The notes: generated by a model from the letters alone, not told the origin. A stretch of 64,000 nt of DNA from Streptomyces sp. NBC_00663 (GCF_036226885.1 NZ_CP109027.1:4154001-4218000), one strand, 5' to 3'. Counted from the stretch's first letter, positions 7,805-15,514 are shown. A program made the numbers and translations.

Positions 7805-7935
7805 TCAGAACCTGACGAGGAGGATGTCGAATCCGGCGCTCAGAAGCCACTCGTAGCATCTCAGGCCACAGCTGGCGGCCGGTCCCACACGAACGCGTCC
7901 ATGTACGGCTTGGAGATCAACAGCGCTGAAGCCCG
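7805..7935 (-). pseudogene. YdcF family remnant
   Basis: On the minus strand the fragments A-L-L-I-S-K-P-Y-M, then (new frame) G-R-Q-L-W-P-E, then C-Y-E-W-L-L-S-A-G-F-D with a stop at 7805-7807 match, in order, the middle, following segment and C terminus of the intact YdcF protein at 3046-3735 (L-L-L-I-S-K-P-Y-M, R-K-L-W-P-E, Y-E-R-L-L-G-A-G-F-D). Frameshifts and an internal deletion have destroyed it. The two copies flank the synthetase-like/ASCH locus, which suggests a past duplication or recombination. Confidence 0.65.
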
Positions 7936-7999
7936 GACGAACTCGGCGGACCGGCAGCGTACTGAGCCTTCACGAGTGGGACGAGGGCCCGGCTGCCCC

Positions 8000-8536
8000 T
8001 CAGAAGGCAGGCACGCTGTAGATGAATTCCTTGCCCCCTCGGTCAGGGCCCCCGGAACGTTCACGCCGGAGTGCTCCCGCTTCCAAGAGACGCTTGAGCC
8101 GATTGTTCGCGTTGGGCAAGGAGATGTGCAGTTCCTCGGCAAGCTCCGCCGCACGGAAGGCACTGAGTTTGCGTGCGCGCTGATAGGTGTCCGTCAGGAC
8201 TTCTGCATCCCCGAGGAGGGTGTGACTCTCGGCATCCACGGCAAACTGTTTGCGCCTTTGCAGACACACGTTGACTGCGTCCCGGGTCTCCTCGTTCAAT
8301 CCTGCGAGCTGCACGGCTGCCACGGCATGACCTTCAGCCGAGAGAAGCGTGTAGAACTTGCCGAGGAATTCGTCCGCGAAGCTGTTGGTCATCGCAACGA
8401 CGCCGACGAAGTCGATCGTCAGCATGGGCAGGACATCAGACTGCCGCAGGTGCTCTTCCAGGTCGGCTCGCGCTGCCGCCCCTCGGGCGCGCGTGAAGAG
8501 GAACTCGCCGTAGGGCTGTACGGGGAAGGTGCTCAT
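8000..8536 (-). CDS. STAS-like DUF4325 protein with C-terminal winged helix
   Basis: 178 residues from the ATG at 8536, which has GAGG six bases upstream. The N-terminal half contains V-L-x3-I-D-F-x-G-V-x3-T-x-S-F-A-D-E-F-L, the signature of the STAS-like DUF4325 domain (about residues 15-90). The C-terminal half contains F-R-A-A-E-L-A-E-E-L-H-I-S-L-P-N-A-N-N-R-L-K-R-L-L-E-A-G, a winged-helix DNA-binding segment. DUF4325 proteins usually pair with a HATPase partner, and here that gene lies directly upstream (45 nt gap). The wHTH makes it the best candidate to bind the 27-bp element found upstream of itself and of the Ubl operon. Confidence 0.8.
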   Translation of the reverse strand: MSTFPVQPYGEFLFTRARGAAARADLEEHLRQSDVLPMLTIDFVGVVAMTNSFADEFLGKFYTLLSAEGHAVAAVQLAGLNEETRDAVNVCLQRRKQFAVDAESHTLLGDAEVLTDTYQRARKLSAFRAAELAEELHISLPNANNRLKRLLEAGALRRERSGGPDRGGKEFIYSVPAF

Positions 8537-8543
8537 TCCTTGC

Positions 8544-8570
8544 CTCGTCGTTTTCATTGAACGCATTGAA
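8544..8570 (-). promoter_or_regulatory. 27-bp shared upstream element, copy 1
   Basis: On the minus strand this reads TTCAATG-CG-TTCAATG followed by AAAACGACGAG, ending 7 nt before the ATG of the DUF4325-wHTH gene. It matches a 27-bp block at 9523-9549 in 23 positions at nearly the same distance from a start codon. The direct TTCAATG half-sites suggest an operator. Confidence 0.6.
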
Positions 8571-8581
8571 GCATAGTGAGG

Positions 8582-9457
8582 TTACGGCGCAAATGAGACT
8601 CTCAGCCATGCCCATGTGCCGTCCACGGGCATGCCCGTGGTGAAGCCGCGTACGGCAGGTGCACCCGCGAGATGTCTGGCGGCTCGCACCAACCCGTGCC
8701 CACTTCGCAGGACAAGCCGGGTTGGCCCGGTGCCGCCAGCCTGATTGAGCAGGTCAGGCAGCCCGTTGCCACGACCTCCCCCGGTACCGCTGATGCCACG
8801 GCGGAGGGCCCTACGGAGTGCAGTTTCACTGTCTGCCAAGTCGGCGTGGTCGGGGTTTCGGCTCAGATGGGCGAGGACCCCAATGCCGTTGTCGCAGATG
8901 GCTACTTCCAGGCGACGGGTTCCAGTGGTCTTTCCGGTGTACGTCTGGGCAGCTATATAGGCACCCCCAGGGCCGCACCCATGGCTGACGGCATTGTCGA
9001 TCAGCTCACCGACACTGCGGGCGACCTGAGCACCCGGAGACGCACCAAGGTTGGCAACAGCGAGAAGACCTATGCGCTCACCTACGTCGTCGGCGGTCTC
9101 CGGGGTCAGGAGAGTGGTCTCAAGGAGAGTCGCGCGATGGTCACGCCGGTCGTCGAACGGAACGGCCCCAACGACAGTGGCGCCCTCGGGAAGCTGGGCG
9201 AGGAGGTCCATCCGCTGCAAGTAGGAGGCGACACGAGGATCGGAGGGGAGACGCAGCACACTCTCCCCGGACATGACAGAAGCAGCTTGGGCGAGTGCTG
9301 ATACGGCGGCGAGGTCGAGTGGGCTGATGAACTGCAGCCGCGTGGCGTCGACGGTGAGGGGCTCGCCGGGGCGGAGATGGAGAGCCAGGTCGGCGCGGAG
9401 CAACGGGTGGCGTCCGACGAGTTCGAGTAGCACGACAGACCAGGATGCCAGGGGCAC
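8582..9457 (-). CDS. STAS-HATPase regulatory protein
   Basis: 291 residues from a GTG at 9457. Residues about 30-115 look like a STAS-type domain (L-T-V-D-A-T-R-L-x-F-I-S-P-L-D-L-A-A). Residues about 140-290 form a GHKL ATPase with the N box V-G-E-L-I-D-N-A-V-S-H-G, the G1 box D-N-G-I-G-V and the G2 box G-R-G-N-G-L. The arrangement resembles anti-sigma/switch proteins rather than sensor kinases; there is no membrane segment or phosphoacceptor His domain. It is co-directional with the DUF4325-wHTH gene and divergent from the Ubl operon, so a control function for that operon is likely. Confidence 0.8.
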   Translation of the reverse strand: MPLASWSVVLLELVGRHPLLRADLALHLRPGEPLTVDATRLQFISPLDLAAVSALAQAASVMSGESVLRLPSDPRVASYLQRMDLLAQLPEGATVVGAVPFDDRRDHRATLLETTLLTPETADDVGERIGLLAVANLGASPGAQVARSVGELIDNAVSHGCGPGGAYIAAQTYTGKTTGTRRLEVAICDNGIGVLAHLSRNPDHADLADSETALRRALRRGISGTGGGRGNGLPDLLNQAGGTGPTRLVLRSGHGLVRAARHLAGAPAVRGFTTGMPVDGTWAWLRVSFAP

Positions 9458-9519
9458 CGCCCAAGAACGGGTGTCACCCGTTCAGGCGTGTCGCGTGCGA
9501 CTGCGGTGACCCGTGGTAC

Positions 9520-9549
9520 GGTTTCACTGGCTTCAATGAAACCGACGAG
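9520..9549 (+). promoter_or_regulatory. shared upstream element, copy 2, with inverted repeat
   Basis: 9523-9549 matches the element at 8544-8570 (23 of 27 bases, including TTCAATGAAA and CGACGAG) and ends 10 nt before the Ubl ATG. It also holds an exact inverted repeat, GGTTTCA (9520-9526) and TGAAACC (9537-9543). The likely meaning is one regulator acting on both units. Confidence 0.6.
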
Positions 9550-9559
9550 AGGAGCCGAG

Positions 9560-9832
9560 ATGCCTGACGTCTCCGCAGCCCCCAACGCCCACCAGCGCGA
9601 CTACAAGATCGTCGTGAACGCACGCGAGAAGACCGTCCACCAGGACACCCTGACCTTCGAGGAGGTGGTCCGGCTGGCCCTCGATCCCGTCCCATCGGGC
9701 CCGAACGTCCTCATCACGGTCAGCTTCCGGCACGCCCACCAGAAGCCCGCCGACGGCACCCTGAGTACCGGCGAGAGCGTCCAGATCAAGAACGGGACGG
9801 TGTTCACCGTTGTCGCCACTGACAAGTCGTAG
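9560..9832 (+). CDS. ubiquitin-like (multiubiquitin-family) protein
   Basis: 90 residues from an ATG preceded by GAGAGGAG. After a short N-terminal tail the sequence Y-K-I-V-V-N-x-R-E-K-T-V-x2-D-x-L-T-F-E-E-V-V-R-L-A, then L-I-T-V-S-F-R-H, then G-x-L-x-x-G-E-S-V-x-I-K-N-G-T-V-F-T-V, follows the beta-grasp pattern of the prokaryotic multiubiquitin domain. Only one Ubl unit is present. The C terminus ends T-D-K-S with no diglycine, so conjugation through a C-terminal glycine would need another mechanism, or the protein is a non-conjugated cofactor. It overlaps the E2-E1 gene by 23 nt. Confidence 0.8.
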   Translation: MPDVSAAPNAHQRDYKIVVNAREKTVHQDTLTFEEVVRLALDPVPSGPNVLITVSFRHAHQKPADGTLSTGESVQIKNGTVFTVVATDKS

Positions 9833-10994
9833 CGCCGACCTGAAGCGCCTCCAGGACGAGGGCTTCGAGGTCGAAGTGAAGGACGGTCACCTACTCATCC
9901 ACCATGTCCCGTACGTGGCAGCAGACCGTACGGTGCAGTTCGGAGTCCTGGTGTCGGAGCTGACGTTGGCCGGCGACGTCACCACGACCCCGGGCACCCA
10001 CACAGTCCACTTCAGCGGCGGCACGCCCTGCGATGCCACCGGCAAGCCGCTGAGCAAGCTCATCAACGCGACTACCAGCGACGTGCTGGCGGGCGTGCAG
10101 ACAGCGTGCATGTTCTCCAGTAAGCCGGTCGGGACGGGCGTGTACGTCGACTACTACGAGAAGATCACCGCGTACGTGGCAATCGTTTCCTCCCCGGCCC
10201 ACACACTGGATCCCGACGCAACGGCGCAGACGTACAGGGTGGTGCCCTCCGAGCCGCAGGACTCCGTTTTCCGCTACGCCGACACTGCGTCCAGCCGGGC
10301 CGGCATCGGGGCCGTCAGTCAGCGTCTGGCCGCGATCGAGAACGTGGCGATCGTCGGCCTGGGCGGAACCGGCGCGTACATCCTTGATCTGATCGCCAAG
10401 ACCCCGGTCGCACGGATCCATCTGTTTGACGGCGACCGCTTCCTTCAGCACAACGCCTTCCGCGCACCCGGTGCGCCCTCCGAAGAGGAACTGCAGGGGG
10501 CGCCGCTGAAGGTCGACTACTACGCGGACCTCTACGGAAAGATGCGGACCGGCATCGTCCCGCATCCGATGTTCGTGGACGAGACGACCATCGAGGGACT
10601 GCGCGGGATGGACTTCGTGTTCCTCGCGCTCGACAAGGGAGCGATCAAACGTCCGATGGTCGGCCGACTCGAGGAGTACAGCATCCCCTTCATCGATGTA
10701 GGCATGGGCGTCCTCGTGTGCGACACCTCCCTGACGGGCCTGCTACGGGTGACCACCAGCGTTCCCGGCCAGCGCAACCACGTCCATGAACGGCAGCGAA
10801 TCCCCTTCGCCGACTCGGACGAGGACAACGCATACGCCAGCAACATCCAGATCGCCGAGCTGAACGCGATGAACGCCTCGCTCGCCGTAGTGAGGTTCAA
10901 GAAGGTCTACGGTTTCTACGTCGACCTCGAGCACGAACACCACAGCGTCTACCAACTGGACGGGAACGTTCTCACCAACGAGGACACGGGGTGA
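9810..10994 (+). CDS. ThiF-type E1 with N-terminal E2-like (DUF6791) domain
   Basis: 394 residues if translation starts at the TTG at 9810, which overlaps the Ubl gene; a GTG at 9876 is an alternative. Residues about 10-145 resemble the DUF6791/E2-like domain: G-H-L-L-I-H-x-V-P-Y-V, then H-F-S-G-G-T-P-C-D with candidate catalytic Cys74. Residues about 165-390 are a ThiF adenylyltransferase: V-A-I-V-G-L-G-G-T-G-A (179-189), L-F-D-G-D (205-209), the arginine-finger region N-A-F-R and a candidate Cys304. It should adenylate the Ubl C terminus and pass it to the fused E2-like site. The stop overlaps the DUF6527 start by GTGA. No deubiquitinase (JAB) gene is nearby. Confidence 0.8.
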   Translation: MSPLTSRSADLKRLQDEGFEVEVKDGHLLIHHVPYVAADRTVQFGVLVSELTLAGDVTTTPGTHTVHFSGGTPCDATGKPLSKLINATTSDVLAGVQTACMFSSKPVGTGVYVDYYEKITAYVAIVSSPAHTLDPDATAQTYRVVPSEPQDSVFRYADTASSRAGIGAVSQRLAAIENVAIVGLGGTGAYILDLIAKTPVARIHLFDGDRFLQHNAFRAPGAPSEEELQGAPLKVDYYADLYGKMRTGIVPHPMFVDETTIEGLRGMDFVFLALDKGAIKRPMVGRLEEYSIPFIDVGMGVLVCDTSLTGLLRVTTSVPGQRNHVHERQRIPFADSDEDNAYASNIQIAELNAMNASLAVVRFKKVYGFYVDLEHEHHSVYQLDGNVLTNEDTG

Positions 10995-11398
10995 CGGACG
11001 CTCGGATCGCACATGTGTTCGTCGACTGCGTTCCCGAGCAGTTAGACCAGGGCGTGGTGTACATCTCCATCCGCTACGCCCTGGTCACCCACCTGTGCTG
11101 CTGCGGCTGCGGGTACGAGGTCGTCACTCCCCTCGCGCCCCGGGAGTGGAAGCTGACCTTCGACGGAGTCTCGATCTCCCTGCACCCCTCGATCGGGAAC
11201 TGGAGCTTCCCGTGCAAGTCCCACTACTGGATCCGCAACAACACAGTCGCATGGGCTAGGCAGTGGACCGAGAAAGAAATCTCCGCCAGCCGCAGACCTG
11301 TGTACCCAACAGCTGAGGCCATGCCCCGAACGAGGCCGAGGGCTACGACCTTCCTGGCCCCTTTCAAGTGGCTGACCGCACTGCGGAAGCGCAAGTGA
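10991..11398 (+). CDS. DUF6527 family zinc-binding protein
   Basis: 135 residues, with a GTG overlapping the E1 stop. A cysteine group C36-C37-C38-G-C40-G and a later P-C75-K-S-H78-Y-W-I lie on either side of W-x-L-T-F-D-G and S-L-H-P-S-I-G-N-W, which is the DUF6527 pattern and suggests one zinc site. Proteins of this family commonly follow the E2-E1 gene in bacterial ubiquitin-like operons. A treble-clef or E3-like substrate-binding function would fit but is inference. The C-terminal 35 residues are basic and look disordered. Confidence 0.75.
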   Translation: MTDARIAHVFVDCVPEQLDQGVVYISIRYALVTHLCCCGCGYEVVTPLAPREWKLTFDGVSISLHPSIGNWSFPCKSHYWIRNNTVAWARQWTEKEISASRRPVYPTAEAMPRTRPRATTFLAPFKWLTALRKRK

Positions 11399-11620
11399 GG
11401 GCACATCCAGGGCACATGAGCCTGGGAAACGGCGTTGACCCGTGAGAACTACCGAGAGGAGTTTTCCCAGGTCAACGCACATTCCCTTGCGAAACCCCAG
11501 GTCAGCGCCCTCCCATCACCAATCGCTGCACGAGTGGCAGGACTTCAGTCACCGCCTCCATGAGGCGGGGCATCAGCCGTACTGCCTGGTGTGGCCGTGA
11601 GCTGAGGTTCCATGATCTGC
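11399..11620. other. non-coding stretch with short repeats
   Basis: No convincing gene. It holds GGGCACAT twice with an 11-bp period (11401-11419), an inverted pair CCTGGGAAA (11421-11429) and TTTCCCAGG (11463-11471), GCGTTGACC with GGTCAACGC (11432-11440 and 11470-11478), a second CCCAGGTCA at about 11497, and a hairpin CCGCCTC/GAGGCGG (11552-11568). It separates accessory-type genes from ordinary chromosomal ones and could be a former recombination junction, but no attachment-site copy is visible at the left. Confidence 0.35.
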
Positions 11621-11649
11621 GGGCGGGGTTTTCGGACCCCGCCCTTTTT
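11621..11649 (+). terminator. intrinsic terminator
   Basis: Stem GGGCGGGGT/ACCCCGCCC (9 bp, 6-nt loop) followed by TTTTT at 11645-11649. It terminates plus-strand transcription from the Ubl operon and also faces the 3' end of the winged-helix gene at 11671. Confidence 0.8.
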
Positions 11650-11670
11650 CATGTCCCACGCCGGCGCCGC

Positions 11671-12849
11671 TCAGGCCCTGAGCCGGGACTCCAGCGGTGT
11701 GCGGAAGCTCGGGCGGATGCGGATGTCGCCGAAGAACTCGGTCAGGCGGGCGGCCTCGGCCGTGACGGCGGTGCGGGCGTCGCGGGTGAGGCGGATGCCG
11801 GGAAGTTCGGCGGTGACGATCTCGCCGTCGGGGCGCTGGGTCCAGGCGCCGATGACTCGGCCGTTCCACCACACCGTGGGGCCGATGTTGCCGTTGGTGT
11901 CGAAGAGCTCGGTGGTGTGGGCGGGGTCGAGGTACCAGTCGCGGCCCCGCCAGCCCATCGGGGTGGGGTCGAGGGCGGGGAGCAGGGCCGCCCAGGGCCC
12001 GGGGTCGGCGGGCGCCGCCAACTGCTCCGGCAGGGCGTGGCCCTGGCCCTGCGCGAGGTCGACGTCCACGGCGTCCGTGCCGGCCAGGGCCTTGCGGGTG
12101 GCGGTGAGGGTCCAGCCGGTCCACCACTTGACGTCCTCGGTGGTGGCGGGGCCGAAGGCGGCCAGATAGCGGCGGGCGAGGTCGGCTCGCGCCGCGTCGG
12201 CGGGGAGCTCGGGGTGGGGTTCGGCCACCGTCCAGCGGAACTGCGAGGAGGCCCAGCTGCCCAGCGGCCGGCCCCGGCGGATCCTGCCCTCGGCGGCCAG
12301 CACCCCGAGGACACGGCTGGTGATGCGCGGCCTCGCCTCGTAGGCCTTGCCCGGCGCCATGACGACCTTCTGCTGCAACTCGGGTACCGCCTCCCCCAGT
12401 TGGGCCGCCGTCGCCTCCCCGAGGCCGGCCAGCGCGGTGAGCACCTCCTTCTCCAGGGTGGCCAGGCGGCGTTCGTCGTACCCGAGTTGTTCGCCGAGGA
12501 GCTTGAGCAGCCCGGTCCGTTCACGGGCGGCCACGGCGCGTGCCGTCGAGGCGTCGACGACTGGGGCGAGGGAGCGCGGGACGACGAACATGGTGCGGCG
12601 CATGCACAGCATCCGGATCAGCGTGTGGTCCGTGTACAGGGCGCGTTCCAGGTCGGCCGTCGAAGGGGTGGCCATGCGCGCGGCCACCGTCAGGTACACG
12701 CTGGCCGGGTCGGTGGCGTGCAGGCCCAGTACGGCGTCGGCGACCTGCTCGGAGCTGTTCGCGCGGGTGGCGGGGGTGAGGAGGTGACGGGTGGCGAGCA
12801 GGGCTCGACGGTGGTCATCGGTGATCTTGGGGCGGGCGGTGTGGGTCAT
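11671..12849 (-). CDS. winged-helix DNA-binding protein (AlkZ-like fold)
   Basis: 392 residues from the ATG at 12849 (M-T-H-T-A-R-P); the frame extends 15 codons upstream. Arrangement of helical winged-helix units, L-x-G-L-H-A-T-D-P-A-S-V-Y-L, R-x-L-x-M-R-R-T-M-F-V-V near residue 90 and a C-terminal V-W-W-N-G-R-V-I-G-A-W are features of the HTH_42 family. Its best-known member, AlkZ, is a DNA interstrand-crosslink glycosylase; other members are of unknown function. No Gln-x-Gln/Asp catalytic motif was identified with confidence, so glycosylase activity is not claimed. Monocistronic on the minus strand. Confidence 0.75.
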   Translation of the reverse strand: MTHTARPKITDDHRRALLATRHLLTPATRANSSEQVADAVLGLHATDPASVYLTVAARMATPSTADLERALYTDHTLIRMLCMRRTMFVVPRSLAPVVDASTARAVAARERTGLLKLLGEQLGYDERRLATLEKEVLTALAGLGEATAAQLGEAVPELQQKVVMAPGKAYEARPRITSRVLGVLAAEGRIRRGRPLGSWASSQFRWTVAEPHPELPADAARADLARRYLAAFGPATTEDVKWWTGWTLTATRKALAGTDAVDVDLAQGQGHALPEQLAAPADPGPWAALLPALDPTPMGWRGRDWYLDPAHTTELFDTNGNIGPTVWWNGRVIGAWTQRPDGEIVTAELPGIRLTRDARTAVTAEAARLTEFFGDIRIRPSFRTPLESRLRA

Positions 12850-13037
12850 GGCGAGTGGGCGGCCCGGTGAGTCCGCCGTGGACCGTCCTTTCACGTTCGC
12901 TCCGGCTTGCGGACACGACGCTACGAGGGAATGCGGCCAGCTGCCGTCCTAAATGGACCATTGCCTCCGCCGGGCACACAGTCACCTCCACCACCATGCA
13001 CCCAGTCACCCCCCACCCCGCCCTCCGGTGCCTACCC

Positions 13038-15503
13038 CTACCCCGCCCCGTCCCCCGTCGCTTGTCGTGCGATCGCCGTCTTGCCGCCCGTGGTTGCTGG
13101 TGCTGGGCAGGGGCCGGACGGGGCGGAGGCTGTGGTGGTGGGGGCCGGGCTGAGGGCTCCGGCGGCGGGGGCGATGAGCGTCAGTCGGGCGGCGGCCGTC
13201 TTGAACAGGGGCTGTTCGGAGACCGGGTCCCAGTCGGTGACCGTCGTCTCGTTCGCCGCCCGGCCGCCGCCCTTGCCGGGGCGGTCGCCCTCGGGGGTGT
13301 CCCAGTAGCCGTAGTGGAAGGGCAGGAACAGCATGCCGTCGCGGATGCCCGTGATCCGCAGGCGCCCGCGCAGCGAGCCCCGGCGGCTGGTGACCTCGAC
13401 CAGGTCGCCCTCCGCCACACCGTGCCGCCGCGCCTCCCCGGCGGAGATCTCCACCCACACCTCCGGTGCGGCGGCGTTGAGTTGCGGGGTGCGGCCGGTC
13501 TTGGTGCGGGTGTGGAAGTGGTAGATCGTGCGGCCGGTGTTCAGCTGCAACGGGTAGGTGGCGTCCGGGAGTTCATCGGGCGGCACGTAGTCCGCCGGCT
13601 TCAGTACGGCCCTGCCGTCCGGGTTCAGCGCGCGATAGTCGGCCTCCGTCATCGAGTCGCCGGTCATCACGTCCTTGCCGTACGACTCGCAGGTCCCCGG
13701 CGCGGCCCAGGTGATGCCGCCGGCATAGAGGCGTTCGGTGCCGTCGGGTGCCGCGTCCGTGCAGGGCCACTGGATGCCGCCCGCCTCACGCAGGCGGTCG
13801 TAGGACAGGCCGGTGTAGTCGCAGGGGCGGCCCCGGCTGCACTCCTGCCAGGCCCGGAACGCCGACTCGGGGTCGTGCCAGTGGATCAGCGGGCCGCCGT
13901 CCTGGTCGCGGAAGTCCATCCGGCGGGCGTAGTCGAGCAGGATGTCGAGGTCGGGGCGGGCCTCGCCGGGCGGTTCGACGGCCTTGCCGGAGAGATGGAC
14001 CGTGCGGTCGGCGTTGGTGAACGTGCCGGTCTTCTCGCCCCAGGTCGCGGCGGGCAGGACGACGTCCGCGAACCGGGCGGTCTCCGTGAGGTACAGGTCC
14101 TGGACGACCGTGAACAGGCTGTCACGGCGCAGGATGCCGCGGATGCGGTGCAGTTCCGGCAGGGACACCGCCGGGTTGGTGCCGGAGATCCACAGCAGCC
14201 GGATGTCGCCCTGCTCGGCCTTGCCGAAGATCTCCATCGCCGGGGTGGGCGGGGCGTCGTGCGGGATACGGGACGGCTCGACGTTCCAGACCCGGGCGAG
14301 GTCGGCGACATGGTCGTCGTTCCGCCAGTTGCGGAAGCCGGGCAGGTCGCCGTCGGCGCCGCACTCGCGGGTGTTCTGGGCGGTGGGCTGGCCGTTCATC
14401 TGGAGCACCCCGCAGCCGGGGCGGCCGAGCATGCCGCGCAGCAGCTGGAGGTTGTTGACCTGGCAGGCGGCGGCCGTGGCCTGGTGGGACTGGTACACGC
14501 CCTGAAGCACGGTGGACAGCAACCGCTCGGCTCCGCCCAGGAGTTCGGCCGCCTCGACGATCTTCGCGGCCGGTACGTCACAGATGCCGGCGGCCCAGGC
14601 GGGGGTGCGGTCGGCGACGCGGGCGGCGAGGTCGTCGTAGCCGACGGTGTGGGCGTCGACGTAGGCGTGGTCGACTCGGTCGGTACGGATGATCTCGTGC
14701 AGGAGGGCGTTCAGCAGGGCCACGTTCGTGCCGGAGCGCGGAGCGAGGTGGACGGTGGCGTGGCGGGCGACCGGCGTAGGACGCGGGTCTACGCACAGCA
14801 GTCGCGGCGGATCCCCGCCCGCCAGCCGGTCCAGGACCCGCATCCACAGCACCGGCTGGGTCTCGGCCATGTTGTGCCCGAACAGGGCGATGACATCGGC
14901 GTGGTCGACGTCCGTGTACGAGGCGGGCTGGCCGTCGCACCCGAAGGTCTCCTTCAGCGCCTCGGCGGCGGTCGCCGTGCACAGCCGGGTGTTGCCGTCG
15001 AGGTGGTTCGTTCCCAGGCCGGCACGGACGATCACCGCGAGGGTGTAGTACTCCTCCAGGAACAGCTGGCCGCTGGTGTAGAAGCCGAGCGCGTCGGCTC
15101 CCCGCTCGGCCAGCAGCCGCCTGGTGCGGTCGACGATCCGCTCCATCGCGGTGTCCCAGCCACAGGGGACGAGGTGTCCGCCCTCCCGGACCAGCGGGGT
15201 GGTCAGCCGGTCCGGGGAGTGGTTCGCCTGCCAGCCGAACAGGTCCTTCGGGCCCAGCCGGCCATGGTTGACCCGGTCCCGGGAACGGCCGCGTACGCCG
15301 ACGATCCGGCCGTCGACGACCGCGATGTCCATCGCGTCCCCGTTGGAGTGCAGCAGCGATGCCGTCGGCACCCACCGCTGCACCCCCTCCACGGTGACAC
15401 CGGGCGCCAGATAGGAGTCGACGCGCACGGGCCACGTACCGTCACGGTCGTAGGGGGTGCGCTCGCCCCAGGGCTGCGCGATCCGGTCCACCTCGGGCTG
15501 CAT
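13038..15503 (-). CDS. molybdopterin oxidoreductase (formate dehydrogenase/nitrate reductase type)
   Basis: 821 residues. The fold of bis-MGD enzymes is visible: L-F-G-W-Q-A-N, D-V-I-A-L-F-G-H-N-M-A-E-T-Q-P-V, L-L-C-V-D-P-R-P-T, W-I-S-G-T-N-P-A-V-S-L-P, F-A-D-V-V-L-P-A-A-T-W-G-E-K-T-G-T-F-T-N-A-D-R, and a C-terminal molydop-binding domain with L-N-T-G-R and V-W-V-E-I-S. The N-terminal region lacks the usual C-x2-C-x3-C ... C set for a 4Fe-4S cluster; that part reads V-P-T-A-S-L-L-H-S-N-G. Electron transfer must therefore differ from NasA/FdhA. The substrate is unknown. No small electron-transfer subunit is adjacent. Confidence 0.85.
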   Translation of the reverse strand: MQPEVDRIAQPWGERTPYDRDGTWPVRVDSYLAPGVTVEGVQRWVPTASLLHSNGDAMDIAVVDGRIVGVRGRSRDRVNHGRLGPKDLFGWQANHSPDRLTTPLVREGGHLVPCGWDTAMERIVDRTRRLLAERGADALGFYTSGQLFLEEYYTLAVIVRAGLGTNHLDGNTRLCTATAAEALKETFGCDGQPASYTDVDHADVIALFGHNMAETQPVLWMRVLDRLAGGDPPRLLCVDPRPTPVARHATVHLAPRSGTNVALLNALLHEIIRTDRVDHAYVDAHTVGYDDLAARVADRTPAWAAGICDVPAAKIVEAAELLGGAERLLSTVLQGVYQSHQATAAACQVNNLQLLRGMLGRPGCGVLQMNGQPTAQNTRECGADGDLPGFRNWRNDDHVADLARVWNVEPSRIPHDAPPTPAMEIFGKAEQGDIRLLWISGTNPAVSLPELHRIRGILRRDSLFTVVQDLYLTETARFADVVLPAATWGEKTGTFTNADRTVHLSGKAVEPPGEARPDLDILLDYARRMDFRDQDGGPLIHWHDPESAFRAWQECSRGRPCDYTGLSYDRLREAGGIQWPCTDAAPDGTERLYAGGITWAAPGTCESYGKDVMTGDSMTEADYRALNPDGRAVLKPADYVPPDELPDATYPLQLNTGRTIYHFHTRTKTGRTPQLNAAAPEVWVEISAGEARRHGVAEGDLVEVTSRRGSLRGRLRITGIRDGMLFLPFHYGYWDTPEGDRPGKGGGRAANETTVTDWDPVSEQPLFKTAAARLTLIAPAAGALSPAPTTTASAPSGPCPAPATTGGKTAIARQATGDGAG

Positions 15504-15514
15504 GGCGCGCTCAG

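Noticed and set aside
8672..9301. Plus-strand open frame opposite the STAS-HATPase gene
   Set aside because: The N, G1 and G2 boxes are all read on the minus strand; the plus frame shows no motif.
11399..11660. tRNA gene or att site at the island edge
   Set aside because: No cloverleaf could be built from the sequence, and no second copy of any candidate core sequence was seen at the left end.
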